Positions 15,970 through 24,167 of a stretch of DNA of 64,000 bases are shown here, piece by piece (the first letter of the stretch is position 1; every line of letters starts with the position of its first letter). The stretch lies in contig NZ_JACYGY010000001.1 in the NCBI RefSeq assembly GCF_015221875.1, positions 930,001-994,000 of the forward strand, read 5' to 3'. Made by a program: the position numbers and the translations under genes. Below the pieces are notes generated by a model, which saw only the letters and a list, made by a program, of their open reading frames with translations, was not told the DNA's origin and did no database searches. This DNA comes from Dyadobacter subterraneus. GTDB taxonomy: Bacteria; Bacteroidota; Bacteroidia; Cytophagales; Spirosomataceae.

Positions 15970-16821
15970 TTATTTATACTTTTCAACCATTTTTTTCATA
16001 AAAGCAAGGCTGCCTTTTGCAAGATCTTCGGCATTGTATTTAGAAGGACGCCACAGGGAGGTGGGGCCAACCAAATCTTTAATTTCAGAAGAAAAATTTT
16101 CCAAAACCAGCGCGCCGGAGTAATTGATTTCTGACAAAGCCTTGAACAATTCCTCCCAATGAACATTGCCTTCGCCAAGCATCCCGCGGTCGCTGTCGGT
16201 CATATGGACATGATATAATTTCGAACCTCCGGCAAGTACCGGATCCCGGAAATTACTTTCTTCAATATTCATATGAAAAGTATCCAGATGCAAACCCAGA
16301 TTCGATGCGTTAGCTTTATTAATCAGCGTCATGGTTTCACTTGCTGCGGTGCAGATATAGCTTTCGTACCGGTTAATTGGCTCAATCCCGATTTTAATGC
16401 CAAGATTTTGTGCATAAGCCGCAACTTCACTCCAAACCTGACAAATAATAACTTCCTCTTCTTTTGTGCGTGGAAGCCCGGTAAAAACTCCGATTCCGGA
16501 ATGCAAAACACCAACAAGAATGTCAACTTCAAGAATTGCTGCTTTATCCAAAGCCGTCTTAATCAGCGTTGTTGCTTCAAGTGGATGAAATGGAATATGG
16601 CAGTTTTTAGGCAAATTCAGGCTGCAAATTGCTTCAATATTATGTTCTTTCAATTGCTTCTTAACAGTCTCAGCATCAAAATCCATGGAAACCGGAAGTA
16701 ATATTTCCAGTAAATCAAATCCTGTCTCTGCTGTTTTTTTTATGGCGTAAAGTCCTGCTTCCGGAGTCCATACCGGTGGAATCCAGGATAAGATAGAGGC
16801 ACCGAATTTTGGGTTAAGCAT
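15970..16821 (-). CDS. Sugar phosphate isomerase/epimerase (D-tagatose 3-epimerase-like TIM barrel)
   Basis: A 283-residue xylose-isomerase-like TIM barrel (AP_endonuc_2 superfamily). Family motifs are GIEPINRYESY with the metal-binding Glu, LHLDTFHMNIEE with Asp/His, LYHVHMTDSDRGMLGEG and LVLENFSSE with the second catalytic Glu, a set close to D-tagatose/D-psicose 3-epimerases. The exact sugar is not predictable. There is no signal peptide, so it acts in the cytoplasm. A terminator follows it and it has about 130 bp to the next gene upstream, so it is probably transcribed alone. Confidence 0.9.
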   Translation of the reverse strand: MLNPKFGASILSWIPPVWTPEAGLYAIKKTAETGFDLLEILLPVSMDFDAETVKKQLKEHNIEAICSLNLPKNCHIPFHPLEATTLIKTALDKAAILEVDILVGVLHSGIGVFTGLPRTKEEEVIICQVWSEVAAYAQNLGIKIGIEPINRYESYICTAASETMTLINKANASNLGLHLDTFHMNIEESNFRDPVLAGGSKLYHVHMTDSDRGMLGEGNVHWEELFKALSEINYSGALVLENFSSEIKDLVGPTSLWRPSKYNAEDLAKGSLAFMKKMVEKYK

Positions 16822-16949
16822 AATTATATTTGATTAATTTTTTTACTTATCAGCTTAATGTAAACCAATAATTGATTTGCATCATGCTGCTGTTTAGTAA
16901 ATATAAGTTTGAAAATATCATACCCGGAGAACGCCAGGATTTATCCGGC

Positions 16950-17669
16950 TTATCGACAATTCGTTTTTTTGAAAATCAGTCCATTTTTAAAACTCAATTT
17001 AGCTCTGTTAACAAAACTCATTTTGTTATCCATTTCCTGAACATCTCCAAAACCTTCAATATAATTGTTGTCTTTTTTGATCATAACAACCTGCCGGACC
17101 GATGTGGTACCTTCGGATAAAAAAGTATAATCGGCCACCAGCGTATCACCAATTATTTTGCCTTTAAGCTTGCCCTTATTACTGTCTTTTTCAAAAAGAT
17201 GATACTCCAAATCCCCTGACACAATATTATCTGTCACATTGATATGGAGAAATGCTGTATCCTGTTTTGCAGCAAACTGGTAGCAGTCAATGGCTTCGAA
17301 AGCCCTTATTAATTTACCAGGTACTTGGGTTTTGGTATAAATTATTTCTGCGCCGTCTGTCTTTTTTAGAACCAGTGAGCTGTCGTTAACAGAGATAATT
17401 TTTAGGGTATCTGAAAATTTGTCCGTCTCGTCTGGATTTTTGCTGCCACGAAGAATAAGCAGATCACCAAATTTTTCCCACCTGTCATAATGTTTTTCTT
17501 TCAGATTTATCGAAGAGGCATTTCCATCATCTTTTAGTGTGAAGCCTTGCTGATGTTGCGATTGCTCATCGATTGCCTTAACCCAGCTACCGGAAATAGA
17601 ACCGGATTCTTTGCTGCAAGCGGTGAAAATACAGCTTGTGATCGCTATAAAAAGAAATGACTTTTTCAT
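16950..17669 (-). CDS. Lipocalin-like lipoprotein of unknown function
   Basis: The ATG at 17669 gives a lipoprotein signal MKKSFLFIAITSCIFTAC with Cys18; an in-frame start at 17708 would add 13 unlikely residues. 239 residues. After the signal, SGSWVK...GFTLKDDGNASS and the alternating strand pattern up to about residue 105 look like the lipocalin-like domains common in Bacteroidota lipoproteins. A second beta-rich half follows (QDTAFLHINVTDNIVSGDLEY). No catalytic motif was seen. Confidence 0.75.
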   Translation of the reverse strand: MKKSFLFIAITSCIFTACSKESGSISGSWVKAIDEQSQHQQGFTLKDDGNASSINLKEKHYDRWEKFGDLLILRGSKNPDETDKFSDTLKIISVNDSSLVLKKTDGAEIIYTKTQVPGKLIRAFEAIDCYQFAAKQDTAFLHINVTDNIVSGDLEYHLFEKDSNKGKLKGKIIGDTLVADYTFLSEGTTSVRQVVMIKKDNNYIEGFGDVQEMDNKMSFVNRAKLSFKNGLIFKKTNCR

Positions 17670-17838
17670 TAAAATCCCTGGTGAACGATTAAAAACAGAA
17701 ATATACAAACAGTCCTGCTTAAACGTACCAAGGTATGAAATATGATTTTATTAGGTGAGATTATGGGAGGATAAAAGAATATAGCTAAGAAGAGTTAAGA
17801 CACAATTTTTAACTGTTCAAGAATAAAAATTATTGATT

Positions 17839-18666
17839 TTAGAAATTAGACAATTTGGATGTATTTGCTTTTTTGATAAGCAATAAACCGGTTAGGATAA
17901 ACGGAATACTGAGGATCTGTCCCATGTTAATCGGCATTTGACTTTCAAATGATTCCTGATCGATTTTCAGAAATTCATCCATGAAGCGGAAGCTAAAAAG
18001 AAGCACAAGAAATATACCGGTTAGTAATCCCTCAGGAAGTTTTCCTAATGTTTTTTTCCATATTGAAAACATTAGGAAAAAAAGAAACAAACAAAAAACG
18101 GATTCATACAACTGGGCTGGATGCCTTGGCATTTGGTCAATTTTTGTAAAAATAAATGCCCATGAAACCTTTGTTGGAATACCAATCATTTCAGAATTCA
18201 TCAGATTTCCAAAGCGTATGAAGGCGCCTGTCAGAGCCGCAGCAATTGTAACTCTGTCTAGTATCCAGAGATAACTTTCTTTATACTTTTTAGAATAAAG
18301 GTAGATTGCCAGGAAGATGCCTATTCCTCCTCCGTGGCTTGCCAACCCAGCCAATCCGGTAAATTCAAAAGAAGGTGAAAGGCGAATGGGTAATATTTCA
18401 ATCAGGTGATTCCAGTAATAAATGGGATCATAAAAAAGAATATGCCCCAATCTGGCACCAAGCAACGTGCCGATAATGACATAAGTAGTAAGTATGTCAA
18501 GTTGTTGGATCGTTTTGCCTTCTTTTTTGAAAACATAAAACATGATCCGATAGCTTAGGAATATTCCTAATGTCCAACACAAACCATACCATTTCGGGAT
18601 TTCAAGACTTGGAAATACATTAGTCCTTACGTTCCAAAGTATGAAAGATATCGTGGTATCAATCAT
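17839..18666 (-). CDS. lgt: Prolipoprotein diacylglyceryl transferase
   Basis: Moves a diacylglyceryl group from phosphatidylglycerol to the lipobox cysteine of prolipoproteins. 275 residues with seven probable membrane segments. Lgt hallmarks are His111 in SHGGGIG, the signature GAFIRFGNLMNSEMIG (Arg151, Asn154, Asn157, Glu159) and HPAQLYE, with a late FRFMDEF arginine. Its start codon directly abuts the stop of a small gene linked to a sigma factor gene, so it may be read from that unit. Its unusual linkage suggests it may be a second, accessory Lgt; the rest of the genome would show that. Confidence 0.93.
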   Translation of the reverse strand: MIDTTISFILWNVRTNVFPSLEIPKWYGLCWTLGIFLSYRIMFYVFKKEGKTIQQLDILTTYVIIGTLLGARLGHILFYDPIYYWNHLIEILPIRLSPSFEFTGLAGLASHGGGIGIFLAIYLYSKKYKESYLWILDRVTIAAALTGAFIRFGNLMNSEMIGIPTKVSWAFIFTKIDQMPRHPAQLYESVFCLFLFFLMFSIWKKTLGKLPEGLLTGIFLVLLFSFRFMDEFLKIDQESFESQMPINMGQILSIPFILTGLLLIKKANTSKLSNF

Positions 18667-18864
18667 TTAGACATAACAGTTTTGACAGAATAGAACGAGA
18701 AATGAAAATACGGCTGTATTTCTAAGCAGGCGTTCCGGGGCAAAATGGAAGGAATTATTGGCGTTATTTTCAATGATATTCAATATTTCCACATCATTGA
18801 TTTCAACGTAATTATTCATTTTTCGGAACTGGTTCCAGGATGATTTATATTTATCTGAGTTCAT
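18667..18864 (-). CDS. Small protein coupled to the sigma factor gene
   Basis: A 65-residue protein whose ATG overlaps the end of the sigma factor frame by 14 bp and whose TAA abuts the lgt start codon, so all three lie in one unit. The N-terminus is polar (MNSDKYKSSWNQFRKMNNYV) and the C-terminus hydrophobic (TAVFSFLVLFCQNCYV). Bacteroidota sigma factors are often followed by a small protein with a polar N-terminus and one membrane segment. It may be such a protein, possibly shortened at its C-terminus. I do not recognise a family. Confidence 0.6.
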   Translation of the reverse strand: MNSDKYKSSWNQFRKMNNYVEINDVEILNIIENNANNSFHFAPERLLRNTAVFSFLVLFCQNCYV

Positions 18865-19356
18865 GGGAAACTGTACTAAATGCTTCTTTAAGTTTCGTTT
18901 TGACGCGGTTCATTCTTGTACTGATATTAGTAGCTGTTAGTTTCAGCGTCTCGGCAATTTCTTTGTTTGTGTATCCTTCCAAATGTAAAATCATATGGGC
19001 CTTATCAGTTGCTTCGAGCTGGTTGACCAGAAATAGTAGTTGATGGATGTCGTCATTTGTGTCCAACTTATTATCGGGGCTGTTTAAATGCGACTCGGAT
19101 AATAACTCCTTGGAAGAATTATTTTGTTCTTTTTAACTTTTGAAAGAATTGTGTTGAGTGCTACTTTATAAATCCACGTACTGATTTTGGAGTCATTTCG
19201 AAATGTTGGAAGAGATTTCCAGAGTTGTAGAATAATATCTTGCCTCGCATCTTTTATATCTTCAATATCCATATAATAGATTCGGCAAATACTATTTATA
19301 ATCCCCTGATGTTCCTGGATGACTTTTACGAAGTGAGTTTTATTTGCCGAATCCAT
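18851..19356 (-). pseudogene. ECF-like sigma-70 factor gene split by a frameshift
   Basis: Region 2 is in one frame (19356-19084: ICRIYYMDIEDIKDARQDII, then WIYKVALNTILSKVKKNK) and region 4 in another (about 19128-18851: EIAETLKLTATNISTRMNRV). Adding one A to the five-A run at 19130-19134 joins them as ...LSKVKKEQNNSSKELLSESH... and on to LDTNDDIHQLL, a smooth sigma factor of about 168 residues. So one base is missing, by mutation or by sequencing error. The joined product would be a normal-length ECF sigma factor of the Bacteroidota type, followed by the 65-residue protein. Confidence 0.85.
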
Positions 19357-19446
19357 TGCTGTTCCTTTGTTTTAAGTATTAGTATGAATTGCAAGAGAAA
19401 TGTCACAAAAGAATTAAAATTATTTTTGAAGATACTCAATTCCCCA

Positions 19447-22410
19447 TCACCTCAAAGCCAAATCCATCCTTACAATTTCACTCACTTCAATACTCAAAAA
19501 CCCAAATTCATCAATCACTTTTCCGTAAATTTTATAAACTCCTTTGTTTGAGAAATTGTATTTTGCTGCAACCTGTGGAAAATGTACGGTATCAATAAAT
19601 TGTCCTTCCTGATCCAGAAATGTGCCAAATTGCATCCGTTCTCCTTTTGACGTTCTCGTATTTTTAACGGCCACCAGATATCCGTATTGAATAATATCCT
19701 GATTGATATATTTATCCAGATCTTTGGACATCACGCTTTTTGACATTGGATTTTTAACGAGGTCAAAAGGACTGCAAAGCGGAAAACCTAACAACTCGAT
19801 CTGGTCATAAGCTTCATCAGTAGGGGAAGTTTCAAATGTTGGAAGATCAAATTCTTTAACTTCTACCTGAAACAATTGTTTTTGCGGGACTTTTTGGGGC
19901 GCTTTGTTTAGACGGAAATGCGCTTTCCAGAGTAATGTTTTTTTGTCAATTTTGGTAAAACGAAAAGCGTTAATTCGGATCAGGATTGTGATCTGTTCAA
20001 TGGAAATGGATACGCGATCCAGGAAATTATTTAAAGAAGTAAACTCACCTTCTGCCTCACGTGCTTCCAGGATTTTTATAATGGTTTTTTCTTCAATTTC
20101 ATTTAATGCTGACATACCCAGGTAAATATCAGTCCCTTTGATGACAGCCTGCGCTTTGCTATGATTAACACAGGGTGCCATAACATTTGCCCCCATCATT
20201 CTGGCTTCATGAACATATAATTCAGGTGCGTAAAAACCGCCGCCGTTGTTTAAAACCGCCACCATATATTCCAGCGGATAATAAGCTTTCAGGAAAAGTG
20301 TCTGGTAACTTTCCACAGCATAAGATGCGGAATGTCCTTTTGCAAAAGCATAACCGGCAAAACTTGCGATTTGCGCCCAGATTTGTTCAGTAACTATCGG
20401 ATCATATTTTTTGTCTTTACAATTTTTGAAAAATTTGGCTTTTACATATTCAAACTCATCACGTCCACGGAATTTTCCACTCATACCGCGACGAATTACA
20501 TCCGCTTCTCCCAATGATAATCCGGCAAAATAATGGGCAACTTTGATCACATCTTCCTGATAAACCATGATGCCATAAGTTTCAGGCATCAGATCCAGTA
20601 AAATCGGATGTGCATCTTTTGTTCTGCTATTATCCTGGTGCCGTAAAATATATTCACGCATCATCCCGCTTTTGGCGACGCCAGGCCGGATAATCGAGCT
20701 CGCTGCTACAAGTCCCAGATAATTATCAACTGCAAGCTTTTTCAACAGCATACGCATGGCAGGCGATTCAACATAAAAACATCCGATACACTGAGCCTGC
20801 TTAATAAGATTATTTATGTTCGGGTCAAGTTTGAATTGTTTTACATCGTCAATATCTATTTCCGGTGCCTCGGGACGGTTGTATTTGATGATTTCCAGCG
20901 TTTCCTTGATTTTTGCCAATCCGCGCTGACTAAGAATATCATATTTATTCAGGCCAACATCCTCTGCAATTACCATGTCAAATTGTGTGGTCGGGAAACC
21001 TTTGGGCGGCAGATCGGTTGCTGAAAAATAATTGATCGGTCGCTCGGAAATGAGTATCCCGCCGGCATGAATACTCAGGTGATTCGGCTGGTTGTTTTCC
21101 TGGAAATATTGCGCGTACTTAATCACCAGCGCAGAAAGCTGATCCAGTTTTTTAGGATCATATTTTCCATCGCTGAGCGCGTCAATTTCATAAGTTGGCA
21201 AACCAAAAACTTTGCCCAGTTCTCTGGCAGCCGCACTATGCTGAAAAGTACTGTAAGTTGCCAAAAGTGCAGCCTGCCCTTTGCTGCCGAATTTTTTAAA
21301 GATGTATTCAGTAATATCCTCCCGGTCTTTCCATGAAAAATCAATGTCAAAATCGGGAGGATTTTTTCTGTACATGTTGATGAAGCGTTCAAAATATAAA
21401 TCCAGTTCAATAGGGTCAACGTTCGTTATTCCAAGTAAATAGGCCACAATACTATTAGCCCCGCTGCCACGACCGACATAGAAATAACCTTTCTGTCTTG
21501 CATAACTTACAATGTCATGATTCACCAGAAAAAAGGGAATGAAATCCTGTTTCTGGATCATTTCCAATTCCATCGATATGCGGTCGAAAATTTTATCGGT
21601 GATGTTGTCGCCATACCGGTATCCAAGCGCAGCATAGCTTTTCTGACTTAGACGCTGGTAATCTTCCGCCTCACTTTTAGTATATACTTTTAAATTCTGA
21701 TGTTTCTTGTTTTCTCCGAAAGTGAAACGGATGTTACATTCATCCATCAGTTTTTCGGTATTAAAAACAATAGAATCGAAGTTTTTGAAATGATATTTCA
21801 GAATATTGGAAGGCAGCATTTGCTCCGTTTCTTCACCTGTTCCAAAGGCGGAAATTTTGCTTAATAAAGTATTTTCATTGATTGAACGTAAAAGCCGGTG
21901 GGCGCTGAAATCCTTTTTATGCCGGAAACTGACTGTATGCAAAATGACAAACTTATCCAGGCGATCACGCAAAGGAGAAAACTGAACGCGGTTTAAATCC
22001 TTGATTGAAATACCAATGTATTCGTTTGGGAGAAAAACTTCTTTTTTTGTTTTTAATAACTGTTCAAAAGGATAGATAAAAAAAGCGTTTTCAAGCGAAG
22101 GTGCCTGATCAGGAAATTCGATTTTCTGATGGGAGTGTCCTGACAAATATTCATTCAATTCCTGAAAACCTGTATTGTTTTTCGCCAGTCCTATAAACTG
22201 TTGTTGTATCCCATTTCTGAAATCAATGCCAACGATGGGTTTGATATCATATTTTTCTGCCAAACGTATAAAATTCAGGCAGCCGGACGTATTGTTGATA
22301 TCCGTCAGTGCCATTGCATTATAATCGTTTTGTACACAAAGTTCCAGCAAATCCTTTTCGGGAATCATTCCATAACGCAGGCTGAAATAGGAGTGGCAGT
22401 TGAGTAACAT
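19447..22410 (-). CDS. DNA polymerase III alpha-like subunit (damage-tolerance DnaE type)
   Basis: A C-family DNA polymerase, 987 residues, shorter than replicative DnaE (about 1160). The catalytic aspartates are intact in PPDFDIDFSWKDRE, and the palm and tau-binding regions and a C-terminal OB fold (GYLVAVKNTRTSKGERMQFG) can be followed. The N-terminal PHP domain has lost its metal-site residues: NCHSYFSL instead of H-x-H-S, ALTDINN instead of TDH, and GIDF instead of GxEF. Near neighbours are a Y-family polymerase and an S24 repressor, the usual setting of error-prone DnaE2/ImuC-type polymerases. It is therefore probably an accessory translesion polymerase, not the replicase. Confidence 0.9.
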   Translation of the reverse strand: MLLNCHSYFSLRYGMIPEKDLLELCVQNDYNAMALTDINNTSGCLNFIRLAEKYDIKPIVGIDFRNGIQQQFIGLAKNNTGFQELNEYLSGHSHQKIEFPDQAPSLENAFFIYPFEQLLKTKKEVFLPNEYIGISIKDLNRVQFSPLRDRLDKFVILHTVSFRHKKDFSAHRLLRSINENTLLSKISAFGTGEETEQMLPSNILKYHFKNFDSIVFNTEKLMDECNIRFTFGENKKHQNLKVYTKSEAEDYQRLSQKSYAALGYRYGDNITDKIFDRISMELEMIQKQDFIPFFLVNHDIVSYARQKGYFYVGRGSGANSIVAYLLGITNVDPIELDLYFERFINMYRKNPPDFDIDFSWKDREDITEYIFKKFGSKGQAALLATYSTFQHSAAARELGKVFGLPTYEIDALSDGKYDPKKLDQLSALVIKYAQYFQENNQPNHLSIHAGGILISERPINYFSATDLPPKGFPTTQFDMVIAEDVGLNKYDILSQRGLAKIKETLEIIKYNRPEAPEIDIDDVKQFKLDPNINNLIKQAQCIGCFYVESPAMRMLLKKLAVDNYLGLVAASSIIRPGVAKSGMMREYILRHQDNSRTKDAHPILLDLMPETYGIMVYQEDVIKVAHYFAGLSLGEADVIRRGMSGKFRGRDEFEYVKAKFFKNCKDKKYDPIVTEQIWAQIASFAGYAFAKGHSASYAVESYQTLFLKAYYPLEYMVAVLNNGGGFYAPELYVHEARMMGANVMAPCVNHSKAQAVIKGTDIYLGMSALNEIEEKTIIKILEAREAEGEFTSLNNFLDRVSISIEQITILIRINAFRFTKIDKKTLLWKAHFRLNKAPQKVPQKQLFQVEVKEFDLPTFETSPTDEAYDQIELLGFPLCSPFDLVKNPMSKSVMSKDLDKYINQDIIQYGYLVAVKNTRTSKGERMQFGTFLDQEGQFIDTVHFPQVAAKYNFSNKGVYKIYGKVIDEFGFLSIEVSEIVRMDLALR

Positions 22411-22414
22411 GGGT

Positions 22415-22444
22415 TTTGGGAAATTAAACTTTATACTTACTTTG
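22415..22444 (+). promoter_or_regulatory. Candidate promoter of the HigA-like gene
   Basis: TTTG at 22415-22418, an 18-bp spacer, and TTACTTTG at 22437-22444 (one mismatch to TAnnTTTG). It lies 19 bp before the first ATG at 22464. Confidence 0.5.
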
Positions 22445-22463
22445 GCGCTACTAACGCACTTGA

Positions 22464-22775
22464 ATGGAAACGGTTATGGAAAAGTTAAATAATATTCACC
22501 CGGGAGAAATTTTGTTGGAGGAGTTTTTGAATCCTCTTGGTATTTCTGCTTACAGATTAGCAAAAGATACTTCCATTCCTCAGACGCGTGTTAGTGAGAT
22601 CATCAAAGGGCGAAGGAGAGTGACAGCAGATACAGCATTGCGATTCAGCAAATATTCCGGCACCACTCCTAAGTTTTGGCTCGGCTTGCAGGACGATTTT
22701 GATCTTGAAGAAGAACAGCAGTCGATTTTTCATGAATTAAATAATATAAAGACATTAGAAGTTGATGAAGTGTAA
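22464..22775 (+). CDS. higA: HigA/VapI-type XRE antitoxin-like protein, apparently orphan
   Basis: A 103-residue protein with the HigA signature NIHPGEILLEEFLNPLGISA followed by an XRE HTH (YRLAKDTSIPQTRVSEIIKG) and FWLGLQDDFDLE. A second ATG at 22476 fits the family start (MEKLNNIHPGE) equally well. HigA proteins normally bind the HigB toxin, encoded just upstream in the same orientation. Here the upstream gene is dnaE on the other strand and nothing HigB-like is seen, so it is an orphan regulator or a remnant. It sits inside the polymerase cluster. Confidence 0.88.
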   Translation: METVMEKLNNIHPGEILLEEFLNPLGISAYRLAKDTSIPQTRVSEIIKGRRRVTADTALRFSKYSGTTPKFWLGLQDDFDLEEEQQSIFHELNNIKTLEVDEV

Positions 22776-22800
22776 TTGACATTTTTACTAAATAATTTAA

Positions 22801-24033
22801 TCACGCATTCCTATGCGCCGGAATAATCGGCGGTTCCCCGTTAAACGGATTTCCCATACTTGATATATTGGCGATACCTATTGTGGTACCCCAGCTTACA
22901 ATTGCATTTCCACGATCATCAGTACCATACCGGTTTCGTAAATAATCCATCGCCTGATATAGGTTTAGTTTTTCTTCCGAATCGTCAAATAAATTAATCT
23001 GATAATTTCCTCCGGCCAGATCGCTGAAAGTGACGCCGACAAGCCTAACCAGCATTCTTCTGTTGTATAACTGATCAAATAGTTTTTCCACCTGCGGGAT
23101 TAATAAATGATCTGCCGAGGTATAAGGAATTTTGAGCTGTTTGGAAAAAGTATTGAAATCAGCATATCTTATTTTAACTGAAATACAAGACGTCAGTTTC
23201 TCACCATTTCTAAGCTGGTAAGCCAGATTCTCGGCCATGGCCCTGATCATTTCCCGCATTCTTGTTGTATCTCCTGTATCTTTTCCAAAAGTCCGTTCGT
23301 TGGAAATTGACTTCCGTTCATGAAAGGGGATGATTGGTGTATCGTCTCTTCCATTGGCACGGTTCCAAAGCACAACGCCATTTTTGCCCAGGACTTTACT
23401 CATCATTTCAACGGGCATTTCCTGGATCGTTCTTACATGTTTTATACCAAGGTTATAAAGGATCTGATTCGTTTTATCGCCAACCATTGGAATCTTTTTG
23501 ACCAGCATGGGTGCTAAAAATGACTTTTCAGTTCCAAATTCAACCTTTCTTTCATTATCAGGTTTTGCGGTACCCGTGGCTACTTTTGAAACCAGTTTGT
23601 TAGCAGAAAGCCCAAAAGAAATGGGCAGGCCTGCTTCTTTTTTGATACGCATTCTTAATTCCTGCGCCATTTTATAAGATGATCCCTGGAATTTATCCAT
23701 GCCTGATAAGTCGGCATAAAATTCATCGATACTGGCTTTTTCAAAAACAGGAACCGCTTCACGGATAATCTCTGTAACTTCTTTTGAATGTTTGGAATAA
23801 ACACCTCCTTCACCACGAATCACAATAGCCTCCGGGCAAAGATTTCTTGCCATTTTCATTGGCATACCTGAATGAACTCCAAACGGACGTGTTTCATAAC
23901 TGCACGCAGCTACAACGCCGCGGTCACCAATCCCGCCGACAAGAATCGGTTTTTTCTCTAAACGGCTATCAATTTTTCGTTCGACTGATACAAAAAATGT
24001 ATCAAGGTCCATATGTAGTATGGTTCGCTCCAT
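22801..24033 (-). CDS. dinB: Y-family DNA polymerase (DinB/Pol IV type)
   Basis: A translesion polymerase of 410 residues. The catalytic carboxylates are present: Asp9 and Asp11 in HMDLDTFFVSVE and Asp103-Glu104 in ASIDEFYADLSG, so it is active, unlike ImuB. The steric-gate region FFVSVE, the fingers motif VVAACSYETRPFGVHSGM, the helix-hairpin-helix thumb (KIPMVGDKTNQILYNLGI) and the little finger follow in order. It is divergent from the S24 repressor gene across a 134-bp region with repeated GGAATATTTCC sites, so it is probably controlled by it. Confidence 0.94.
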   Translation of the reverse strand: MERTILHMDLDTFFVSVERKIDSRLEKKPILVGGIGDRGVVAACSYETRPFGVHSGMPMKMARNLCPEAIVIRGEGGVYSKHSKEVTEIIREAVPVFEKASIDEFYADLSGMDKFQGSSYKMAQELRMRIKKEAGLPISFGLSANKLVSKVATGTAKPDNERKVEFGTEKSFLAPMLVKKIPMVGDKTNQILYNLGIKHVRTIQEMPVEMMSKVLGKNGVVLWNRANGRDDTPIIPFHERKSISNERTFGKDTGDTTRMREMIRAMAENLAYQLRNGEKLTSCISVKIRYADFNTFSKQLKIPYTSADHLLIPQVEKLFDQLYNRRMLVRLVGVTFSDLAGGNYQINLFDDSEEKLNLYQAMDYLRNRYGTDDRGNAIVSWGTTIGIANISSMGNPFNGEPPIIPAHRNA

Positions 24034-24037
24034 GGTG

Positions 24038-24114
24038 GCTTGGAATTTTTACTTATCAATGGAATATTTCCAAATTTATGGAATATTTCCTGATATAGCA
24101 ATGGATTAATTCCA
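24038..24114. promoter_or_regulatory. Probable operators between dinB and the S24 repressor gene
   Basis: Two identical sites GGAATATTTCC (GGAA-N3-TTCC inverted repeat) lie at 24061-24071 and 24080-24090, 19 bp apart centre to centre, so on nearly the same DNA face. Related half sites are TTGGAATT near 24040 and TGGATTAATTCCA at 24102-24114. They cover the region before both divergent genes. Inference: binding sites of the S24 repressor. Confidence 0.75.
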
Positions 24115-24122
24115 AAAAATTG

Positions 24123-24130
24123 TATCTTTG
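24123..24130 (+). promoter_or_regulatory. -7 box of the S24 repressor gene
   Basis: TATCTTTG matches TAnnTTTG exactly, 37 bp before the ATG. The expected -33 region falls in or next to the operator-like site at 24102-24114, which fits self-repression. Confidence 0.6.
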
Positions 24131-24167
24131 ATATGATTACTCATTTAAGTACAAGTTTATCAGACAT

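Noticed and set aside
15780..15986. N-terminal extension of the M16 peptidase from an upstream in-frame start
   Set aside because: The clean signal peptide begins at 15779, and a good promoter lies between, so translation cannot start at 15986.
16273..16701. Plus-strand open frame of 142 codons
   Set aside because: Shadow of the epimerase gene on the other strand; composition rich in Cys, Asn and Phe, and no family.
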